Assembly (NCBI GenBank): GCA_031255155.1
Contig: JAIRTB010000083.1
Coordinates: 1 to 5,684 of the forward strand
Direction: 5' to 3'
DNA: 5,684 nucleotides
Source: Rickettsiales bacterium
Lineage (GTDB): Bacteria; Pseudomonadota; Alphaproteobacteria; Rs-D84; CACZYB01
The translations under genes and the position numbers were made by a program. The notes below the pieces were generated by a model that saw only the letters and a program-made list of their open reading frames with translations, was not told where the DNA came from and did not search any database. Shown piece after piece: positions 1 to 4,505 of the stretch (the first letter of the stretch is position 1; each line of letters opens with the position of its first letter).

Positions 1-1
1 G

Positions 2-184
2 ATGGAATGCGCAAGCTATTTAGCCGCATCAAAATATAATAATGTCGTATTCGGTCAGATTTTATATGGCGGAGATTGTCTAGACGGCGCAGAATGGAGC
101 AAAAGAGAATGGGTTGAATGCTCCAAAGAAGAACGCAGATATTGGATGCTGGAACACGCAATGAAAATCGTGCAAAAATTTTAG
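2..184 (+). CDS. Nucleoside phosphorylase-family protein, C-terminal fragment (5' end outside window)
   Basis: Only the last 60 or so codons lie in the window; the frame is open to the left edge and ends at TAG (182-184). The fragment has the MECA sequence that matches the Met-Glu pair contacting the ribose in purine/uridine phosphorylases and MTA/SAH nucleosidases of the PNP_UDP family. It is followed by the family-like FGQILYGGD strand and a Trp-rich tail (EWSKREW). The usual role is reversible phosphorolysis of nucleosides in cytoplasmic salvage, but substrate specificity cannot be read from this piece. The first Met in view is an internal conserved residue, not a start. By hand count the gene is about 41% GC, visibly AT-richer than the genes to its right. 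It converges on cvpA. Family assignment is fairly sure; the exact enzyme is not. Confidence 0.65.
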   Translation: MECASYLAASKYNNVVFGQILYGGDCLDGAEWSKREWVECSKEERRYWMLEHAMKIVQKF

Positions 185-241
185 ATATAAAATAGAGAGA
201 AGCGGAACAAACCAGGAAAAGGATAGAATTAACTTATTGTT

Positions 242-261
242 AAAAACAGTTCAAATGAACT
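242..261 (-). terminator. Candidate weak intrinsic terminator downstream of cvpA
   Basis: On the minus strand, AGTTC-ATTT-GAACT forms a 5-bp stem with a 4-nt loop (261 to 248). It is followed by G and a run of five T (246 to 242), about 58 bases past the cvpA stop. The stem is short and AT-rich, so it may be inefficient. A second weak stem (TTAAC/GTTAA, 229-243) lies just beyond. The + strand lacks a T run here, so it is unlikely to serve the phosphorylase gene. Confidence 0.35.
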
Positions 262-318
262 AAAAAGACACAATGGGCGGGACAGAGCGTTTGAAGTTCG
301 ACATTTGCGGATGAAATA

Positions 319-1002
319 TTATTTAAGAAAATCGCTTTCCAGCTGGTCCAGCTGTTTAAGCTGTCTTTCGAGGTCTTTCATCTCGCTTGCCTTGTATCCG
401 TCGGTATCGGCGCTGGTCGCGGAATCCAAGGCCCCGGCCTCCGGACGGTTCAAGGCTTTCAAGCGAAACTCGTCGTCTTTAATGTTGCCACGTATTACGG
501 AGTTGATAGCCTTGAAATTCCCCTCGTCGGGCAGAAGGAACGACACGAACAAGGCGCTCGACCTCAACACCGGACGAGACTTGGCGTCCAGAGCCCATTT
601 GGGGCGCTCTTCGGGCAACGGAAAGAACCACAGAATCCCTATTTCCACGACGGACATGACCAATATGCCCCTCATTATGCCGAACAGAAAGCCAAGAGAC
701 TTGTCTATGCCATCGAAGTTCGTTTCGTGCAGCTTAGCCCCGCTCCATTTCGCCAAAAAAGAGAGAAGCATTATGCACGATACGAAAATCGAGGCGTACG
801 CGGCTATGGAGGACAGCATCGAGCCCTGGCCCAAACTACCCTCGAACACCGGCTCGACCGAAGGATAGAACTTTTTCGCCACAAGGGCGGTTATTATCCA
901 GCTTATCAACGAGAAGACGCCCGCAACGAACCCGCCGCTATAACCGAACACGGCCGAAACGAACACCACAGCCAAAAAAACAAAGTCCAGGACGGTCAAC
1001 AT
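319..1002 (-). CDS. cvpA: CvpA-family inner-membrane protein
   Basis: This 227-aa protein has the four hydrophobic helices of the CvpA (colicin V production) family at about residues 5-22, 24-43, 62-84 and 102-126. The family's opening pattern (short N-terminus, D6, then a Gly-rich turn GYSGGF) is present, as is the signature before the last helix (DKSLGFLFGIMRGIL, residues 100-114). The C-terminal 100 residues are polar and end in a probable coiled coil (about 205-226, heptad leucines). In enterobacteria CvpA is needed for colicin V export and bile-salt/envelope fitness; its biochemical role is unresolved. It is often found beside purF, but that gene is not seen here. It lies 45 nt after birA but has its own promoter. 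There is no Shine-Dalgarno before the ATG, which fits a near-leaderless message. The family call is strong. Confidence 0.88.
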   Translation of the reverse strand: MLTVLDFVFLAVVFVSAVFGYSGGFVAGVFSLISWIITALVAKKFYPSVEPVFEGSLGQGSMLSSIAAYASIFVSCIMLLSFLAKWSGAKLHETNFDGIDKSLGFLFGIMRGILVMSVVEIGILWFFPLPEERPKWALDAKSRPVLRSSALFVSFLLPDEGNFKAINSVIRGNIKDDEFRLKALNRPEAGALDSATSADTDGYKASEMKDLERQLKQLDQLESDFLK

Positions 1003-1011
1003 ATCGTTATT

Positions 1012-1040
1012 ATTATAACACGATTTTTCGCACGGGGCAA
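1012..1040 (-). promoter_or_regulatory. Promoter of cvpA, near-leaderless
   Basis: On the minus strand, TTGCCC (1040 to 1035), a 17-bp spacer and a perfect TATAAT (1017 to 1012), with TG one base upstream (extended -10, TGTTATAAT). The predicted start of transcription is at about 1005-1004, leaving only 2-3 nt before the ATG at 1002. It lies wholly in the 45-bp gap after the birA stop. No ribosome-binding site is present. Confidence 0.65.
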
Positions 1041-1047
1041 GAGGCTT

Positions 1048-1785
1048 TTAGACGAAGTTTTCCTTGGTCAACTCGCCGCTTACCAATGTTATTTCGCCGT
1101 CTTTGGTTTCGACGATTATGCCTCCGTTTTCGGCAAGATCAACGAAAACGCCCTCTAAATTCCGGCCGGCGCTTTGTATCCAGACACGCTCCCCCAGGCG
1201 ATAAAGAAACGGCGCGGCGGCATCCCGAACGGAGGCGAAACCTTTGACGCCCAATTGGTTCAAGGACTTTATAAGCTCGTCCTCAAAAGCCACGGCAACA
1301 TCCTTGGGCCCGGCGTGCGCGCCCGCGGCGTTCAGGCAGGTCGTGGGATATTTGACGGCGGCCGCCGGCGATTTCTGAACATTAACGCCAATGCTTATCA
1401 AGGCGCAAAGGCCCATCTTTTCTATCAGAATACCGGCGACTTTTTGCTTGTTCACGAGAATATCATTCGGCCATTTGATACAGATCGAGGCGTCATCCGG
1501 CAAAAACCGCCGAATGGCGCGCACGGCGGCCAGAGCCGTCGCGAGGGAAATCTCGGGGACTCGGCGATCAAGCCCGGGAGGCAGGGACGCCAGCATCGTC
1601 CAAAACAAGTTGCCTTTGGGCGACTCCCAAGGACTGCCGGCCTTGGTCGTGATGCCGGCGGTCTGCTCGTCCGCGCGGATTATGGCGAACCGGGCTCCGC
1701 CTCCGACAAGCTTGCGCGCAAGCAAATGAGTGCTTTCAATGGACAAAAACTTAAAATGATTGAACTGTTCGGACTTCAACCACAT
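1048..1785 (-). CDS. birA: Biotin--[acetyl-CoA-carboxylase] ligase (class I, no HTH domain)
   Basis: At 245 aa it has the catalytic and C-terminal SH3-like domains but no N-terminal winged-helix repressor domain, so it should be an enzyme only. It makes biotinyl-5'-AMP and transfers biotin to the lysine of biotin carboxyl carrier protein in the cytoplasm. Visible motifs are an STN-like STH at 18-20, QTAG at 41-44, SPKGNLF at 55-61, the catalytic-lysine motif KWPNDIL at 104-110 followed by KVAGIL, and SIGVNV at 131-136. The C-terminal domain (about 192-245) has the usual LGERVW and GEL elements. The odd part is the loop after QTAG: the canonical GRGRRGRxW is replaced by GITTKAGSPW, with no arginine and one extra residue, and the STN asparagine is His. 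The frame is intact and the rest is well conserved. The ATG overlaps the upstream stop (TAATG), implying translational coupling; no Shine-Dalgarno is seen. Confidence 0.92.
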   Translation of the reverse strand: MWLKSEQFNHFKFLSIESTHLLARKLVGGGARFAIIRADEQTAGITTKAGSPWESPKGNLFWTMLASLPPGLDRRVPEISLATALAAVRAIRRFLPDDASICIKWPNDILVNKQKVAGILIEKMGLCALISIGVNVQKSPAAAVKYPTTCLNAAGAHAGPKDVAVAFEDELIKSLNQLGVKGFASVRDAAAPFLYRLGERVWIQSAGRNLEGVFVDLAENGGIIVETKDGEITLVSGELTKENFV

Positions 1786-2216
1786 TAGCGCACGCCGATC
1801 TTTTTCTTATACCTATCCCAAAGGCCTTTGCCTACATAATCGTCTTGAAGCCACGACTGGAAACTGGAACGGGCCCCGTTCGGATAGCACTTAGACCCGC
1901 GGGCGCCGCGCATCGGCTGGCCATGTCCGGCGGCCAGATTCTTTTTATAATAACGCGCCCACGCGCGGCCTATATCGGCATCGGGACGATTGCGGCTTGT
2001 ATATTTGCCGGCAGGAATCTGGGAGGTTAGACTCTTGGCAAGAGGCGCTATGTAGAAGCATTTGCCTTCGTCCGCCCGGGCCAGCTTGACCGACGGAGCG
2101 CGCGGGCGTTTAGGCTTGCTGGAAAAGGCCGAATACAAAAGAAACCCCGCCGCAAAAAGGCAAGAGCCAAACAAAGCCATTTTCGAGTATTTTTTTACGA
2201 AGTCTTTCGCCGTCAT
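1785..2216 (-). CDS. Small basic single-pass membrane protein, unknown function
   Basis: I do not recognise this protein. From the chosen ATG it is 143 aa, with a short basic N-terminus, one hydrophobic helix (about residues 13-32, MALFGSCLFAAGFLLYSAF) and a strongly basic domain after it. The positive-inside rule suggests the C-terminal 105 residues are periplasmic. That domain has two cysteines (53 and 110) that could form a disulfide, and aromatic/Trp positions (AWARYY, SFQSWLQDDYV, LWDRYKKK) suggesting a small folded unit. Another ATG in the same frame lies 12 nt upstream (2228), but GGAGG sits exactly 5 nt before the ATG at 2216, so I prefer the latter. Its stop overlaps the birA start by one base, so the two are co-transcribed and probably coupled. 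It lies between pth and birA with its own promoter. Confidence 0.7.
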   Translation of the reverse strand: MTAKDFVKKYSKMALFGSCLFAAGFLLYSAFSSKPKRPRAPSVKLARADEGKCFYIAPLAKSLTSQIPAGKYTSRNRPDADIGRAWARYYKKNLAAGHGQPMRGARGSKCYPNGARSSFQSWLQDDYVGKGLWDRYKKKIGVR

Positions 2217-2221
2217 AGCCG

Positions 2222-2226
2222 CCTCC
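2222..2226 (-). promoter_or_regulatory. Shine-Dalgarno that decides the start of the small membrane-protein gene
   Basis: GGAGG on the minus strand, 5 nt before the ATG at 2216. It overlaps the alternative upstream ATG at 2228, which would have only a 5-nt leader if the predicted transcription start is right. Confidence 0.6.
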
Positions 2227-2239
2227 ATTCCCTTCGGCT

Positions 2240-2268
2240 ATATTAGCAAGCGGAAACGAGATTTGCAA
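2240..2268 (-). promoter_or_regulatory. Promoter of the small-protein/birA unit
   Basis: On the minus strand, TTGCAA (2268 to 2263), a 17-bp spacer and TAATAT (2245 to 2240), with TG correctly placed for an extended -10 (TGCTAATAT). The predicted start is an A at about 2233, giving a 17-nt leader that holds the GGAGG used for the ATG at 2216. The -35 lies inside a 10-bp palindrome, ATTTGCAAAT (2261-2270), beside the pth stop. Confidence 0.55.
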
Positions 2269-2276
2269 ATGAATAA

Positions 2277-2798
2277 TTAGCCTTCATCCATCGGGGACAA
2301 AAGCTCGACAACCCGCTCCACCGCCTGACTTATCAACAACTCCTCGTCCGCAGAAAACCTCCCCAACACATAGGACGAAACCTCGACCGGCAAGCCAAGC
2401 CCGCGAGGATGCGAGATGCCTATGCGAACACGGCGATAGCCGGGACCTATGGCCGCGTCTATGCTTTTAAGGCCGTTGTGTCCGGCGGAGCCGCCGCCGA
2501 TCTTTGTCTTGACCCGGCCCGTTTCAAGATCCAGGTCGTCATGGACCACCCAAATATCATCGCAAGCAACCTTATATGCCGAGCACAGGGACTTCACCGC
2601 CTCGCCGCTTAGGTTCATAAGGGTCGAGGGCTTCGCCATTATCGTATCGCCTATTCGAGTATATAGATATTTCGGCTTTTCCTTCCATTTCGGAGCATCC
2701 AACGCCCGCGCCAACGCATCCACGGCCATAAAGCCCGCGTTATGCCTTGTGCGCGCGTATCTAGCTCCGATGTTGCCAAGTCCAACGACAAGTCTCAT
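2277..2798 (-). CDS. pth: Peptidyl-tRNA hydrolase
   Basis: At 173 aa it is slightly shorter than the roughly 190-aa bacterial Pth norm. It cleaves the ester bond of peptidyl-tRNAs dropped by ribosomes and recycles the tRNA in the cytoplasm. All catalytic landmarks are present: GLGNIGARY (Asn9), TRHNAGF with the catalytic His19, KPSTLMNLSG (Asn62), HDDLDL with Asp87, and GGGSAGHNGLKS (Asn108). These match N10, H20, N68, D93 and N114 of the E. coli enzyme. The frame stays open 29 codons upstream to an alternative start at 2885, but Pth proteins begin at the MRLVVGLGN strand, and the promoter's predicted +1 is the A of this ATG. It probably has a leaderless message, since no Shine-Dalgarno is present. 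It is divergent from the lipoprotein gene at 2908. The function call is very secure. Confidence 0.96.
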   Translation of the reverse strand: MRLVVGLGNIGARYARTRHNAGFMAVDALARALDAPKWKEKPKYLYTRIGDTIMAKPSTLMNLSGEAVKSLCSAYKVACDDIWVVHDDLDLETGRVKTKIGGGSAGHNGLKSIDAAIGPGYRRVRIGISHPRGLGLPVEVSSYVLGRFSADEELLISQAVERVVELLSPMDEG

Positions 2799-2804
2799 GG
2801 CACG

Positions 2805-2832
2805 ATTATACCACAGAGGGCGCGGATTGCAA
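2805..2832 (-). promoter_or_regulatory. Promoter of pth, predicted leaderless
   Basis: On the minus strand, TTGCAA (2832 to 2827), a 16-bp spacer and a perfect TATAAT (2810 to 2805), extended by TG (TGGTATAAT). Six bases (CGTGCC) separate the -10 from the ATG, so the normal +1 falls on the A of the start codon. The -35 shares CATTTGCAA with the next promoter at 2268. Confidence 0.7.
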
Positions 2833-2871
2833 ATGGGCAAAGTGCACGAATCGCATATATGAAAAAATTCC

Positions 2872-2900
2872 TTGCCTGCCGTCAAAATATATGATATTAT
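2872..2900 (+). promoter_or_regulatory. Promoter of the small TbpB-like lipoprotein, predicted leaderless
   Basis: TTGCCT (2872-2877), a 17-bp spacer and TATTAT (2895-2900), with TG one base upstream (TGATATTAT). The predicted +1 is at 2907-2908, that is, at the ATG. No ribosome-binding site is visible. The -35s of this and the divergent pth promoter are about 39 bp apart, so the two could be co-regulated or compete. Confidence 0.55.
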
Positions 2901-2907
2901 TTATTCT

Positions 2908-3621
2908 ATGTATAACAAATTTATCATTTTGTTATTATGCGGGTGCTCGGCGCAAAGCCTGTCATACCATGATGAAAAGCCTTTGGCTATTGCTGACGAA
3001 GATTCAACGGACGAATATATAGTCCCTCCTTTTATCCCTCTGCCCGACATTTCGATGGTAGCCGCAGTTCCGGGAGCCAGCGATACATACAACATGGACT
3101 ATACGGGCTTTGGCCTATGGATGTCCAATATCGGGCTATGGGATGACAACGAGGCCTATGACCTTGCCAATGTAGAAGACGGCTATAATTTCGCCTATAA
3201 ATTCATAGAGCCCGCGGGAACGCCCGTTTCCATAACGCCAAGCGGAACCTTTACGGGAAAAGCTTTAGCGATAGCCAGCGACGCAACAAAATCGCTTGGC
3301 TTTATGAACGAAAACGCGGGCACGGCGGAATTGGATATGGGAAGCGGGACCATGAAGATAGCCTTTCCCGATTTCTATACTTTCGAGGCGACAGGAATAT
3401 CCGGCACGGGCGGGATTATAAGCGGCGGCAGTTGGAAAGCCAAGCTGCCCTGTCTTGGACAGCCGGCGTGCAATCCGCAAGGCATATTGTTCGACGAAAA
3501 TCCCACTGGCACATTGAGCGGGCGCGCATACGGTCCCGCCGCGCAAGAAATTTCGGGAAGCATCCGATTCGAATCGGGCATGTCGCGGCTTAAAGGCGTA
3601 TGGGGAGCAAGGAAAGAATAA
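2908..3621 (+). CDS. Transferrin-binding-protein-B-like (Slam-substrate type) surface lipoprotein, single barrel
   Basis: 237 aa. A very short signal (MYNKFIILLLCGC) ends in a lipobox with Cys13 as the likely lipidated residue, so it should be an outer-membrane-anchored lipoprotein. An acidic, Pro-rich linker (about 20-55) leads to a beta-rich domain with the order seen in TbpB/HpuA/factor-H-binding-protein barrels. That order is a Trp-bearing strand (FGLWMSNIG, 68-76), EPAGTP then SGTFTGKAL (112-120), GTAELDMGSGTM (138-149), GTLSGRAYGPAAQEISGSI (201-219) and the terminal VWGARK (231-236). Family members bind host iron or heme proteins or complement regulators; the ligand here is unknown. C182 and C188 could pair. 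The frame is open back to a TTG at 2872, but only the ATG at 2908 gives a lipoprotein signal and fits the promoter. It is a likely paralogue of the protein at 4506-5642. Confidence 0.75.
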   Translation: MYNKFIILLLCGCSAQSLSYHDEKPLAIADEDSTDEYIVPPFIPLPDISMVAAVPGASDTYNMDYTGFGLWMSNIGLWDDNEAYDLANVEDGYNFAYKFIEPAGTPVSITPSGTFTGKALAIASDATKSLGFMNENAGTAELDMGSGTMKIAFPDFYTFEATGISGTGGIISGGSWKAKLPCLGQPACNPQGILFDENPTGTLSGRAYGPAAQEISGSIRFESGMSRLKGVWGARKE

Positions 3622-3712
3622 CCTAAAAACACCGCTTTTACGGCTTGTCATGCTTTTTCAGAAATCCGTGGGGAGTTCCAATAAAAAGCCGGGATTTTAA
3701 GGCATTAGCTCT

Positions 3713-4480
3713 CTAATATATACACCTGAATCCGTATTCGCGTAAAGACGGGCCGCGGGCGATTATGCGATAATCGTCATAAGCCGTTTGGCGCGTTACC
3801 TCGACCGAAGGACGCTCGTAAAGTATGACCGCCTGACGCGACGCCTTGCCGCAGGTGCGTTTGATAATAGTATCGGCAACATTGTCAAGCATAGATGTTA
3901 TCGAGCCGTCGGGGTCGCTTGTCATCTCGCCGCTTTGAACGAATTTCAAGCGCATTTCCTTTATATCCTGGTTCGTGCGGAGGATCTCGACCCGGACATT
4001 GTTGCCGCGGTAATCCTCCCAAAACACATTCTTTATCCCGTTCTGCCAACGGTCGATAGAGGCGATTTCCTCGTCCGTCAAGTCATCGTCGAGCGCGGTG
4101 GGAGCATACACAGCGCGAGGCTGGGGAGACTGAGCCTGCATGGGCGGATTATCAAACAGGGGGGCCGACGCAACTGGGGCGGACCGCGGCGCGGCGGCGG
4201 GACGGACGGGAGCGGAAGCTTTATTCGCCGCCTTGCGAGGAGCCGGACGCTCATTCGAAGGAGAGCCGGACACAAGATCGGGGCGGGTGCGCTTTATCTC
4301 GCTCTCGGCATCATATTCGCTCCAAATATCGCTGAACTCGTAGACAGCCGAATCGGGCGCGGCCCAAGCGGACTCCTCGTCGTCTTCCTCCCACAGATTG
4401 GAATCCAAAACCCCAGCCGATACCGGCAAGGCAAGCCCCAGCGCGGCCAGCAGAGCCAAACTTGTTCCTTTTAACTTCAT
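3713..4480 (-). CDS. Secreted periplasmic/envelope protein with acidic N-terminus and Pro/Ala linker, unknown function
   Basis: 255 aa, not recognised. A clear Sec signal peptide (MKLKGTSLALLAALGLALPVSA, likely cleaved after residue 22) is followed by a very acidic stretch rich in Trp, Asp and Glu (about 27-65). Next come a low-complexity Pro/Ala/Ser/Arg linker (about 76-125) and a compact-looking C-terminal domain (about 130-255). The C-terminal domain has two cysteines (210, 253) that may be disulfide-bonded and ends in FRCIY. The frame extends 31 codons upstream into the preceding gene, but the ATG at 4480 has both the signal peptide and a Shine-Dalgarno (GGAGAGG, 4491 to 4485). It starts 25 nt after the stop of the large lipoprotein on the same strand, so the two very likely form an operon. 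The context suggests an envelope partner of the lipoprotein; that is inference. Confidence 0.75.
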   Translation of the reverse strand: MKLKGTSLALLAALGLALPVSAGVLDSNLWEEDDEESAWAAPDSAVYEFSDIWSEYDAESEIKRTRPDLVSGSPSNERPAPRKAANKASAPVRPAAAPRSAPVASAPLFDNPPMQAQSPQPRAVYAPTALDDDLTDEEIASIDRWQNGIKNVFWEDYRGNNVRVEILRTNQDIKEMRLKFVQSGEMTSDPDGSITSMLDNVADTIIKRTCGKASRQAVILYERPSVEVTRQTAYDDYRIIARGPSLREYGFRCIY

Positions 4481-4484
4481 AATG

Positions 4485-4491
4485 CCTCTCC
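4485..4491 (-). promoter_or_regulatory. Shine-Dalgarno fixing the start of the secreted protein
   Basis: GGAGAGG on the minus strand, ending 4 nt before the ATG at 4480 (7 nt if GGAG is the paired part). It favours this ATG over in-frame starts further upstream inside the preceding gene. Confidence 0.65.
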
Positions 4492-4505
4492 TTTTGACCG
4501 AGCGA

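Noticed and set aside
305..868. Antisense open frame opposite cvpA (187 codons, + strand)
   Set aside because: The minus frame encodes an unmistakable CvpA protein; the + frame has no recognisable domain or ribosome-binding site.
1622..1666. Frameshift or sequencing error as the cause of the odd BirA loop
   Set aside because: Conserved motifs on both sides (QTAG and SPKGNLF) stay in the same frame with nearly normal spacing, so compensating errors would be needed.
1174..1788. Antisense open frame opposite birA (204 codons, + strand)
   Set aside because: A shadow of a conserved enzyme gene, with no motif, promoter or ribosome-binding site of its own.
2842..2861. Small palindromes GTGCAC and CATATATG between the divergent -35 boxes as operators
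   Set aside because: Six and eight bases are too short to support an operator without a second copy.
2799..2885. N-terminal extension of Pth by 29 residues
   Set aside because: No Pth begins this way, the extension overlaps the divergent lipoprotein promoter, and the pth promoter fires at the inner ATG.
3622..3712. Terminators in the convergent spacer between the small lipoprotein and the secreted protein
   Set aside because: Minus-strand GCC/GGC (3703-3688) followed by five T, and CCG/CGG (3641-3632) followed by a T run, have stems of only 3-4 bp. An AAATCC/GGATTT pair (3662-3697) has a 24-nt loop. None is convincing alone, though one may well work.
3788..4474. Long antisense open frame (228 codons, + strand) opposite the secreted protein gene
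   Set aside because: The minus-strand frame has a signal peptide and a Shine-Dalgarno. The antisense product is Arg/Gly-rich low complexity, as expected opposite a GC-rich Pro/Ala linker.
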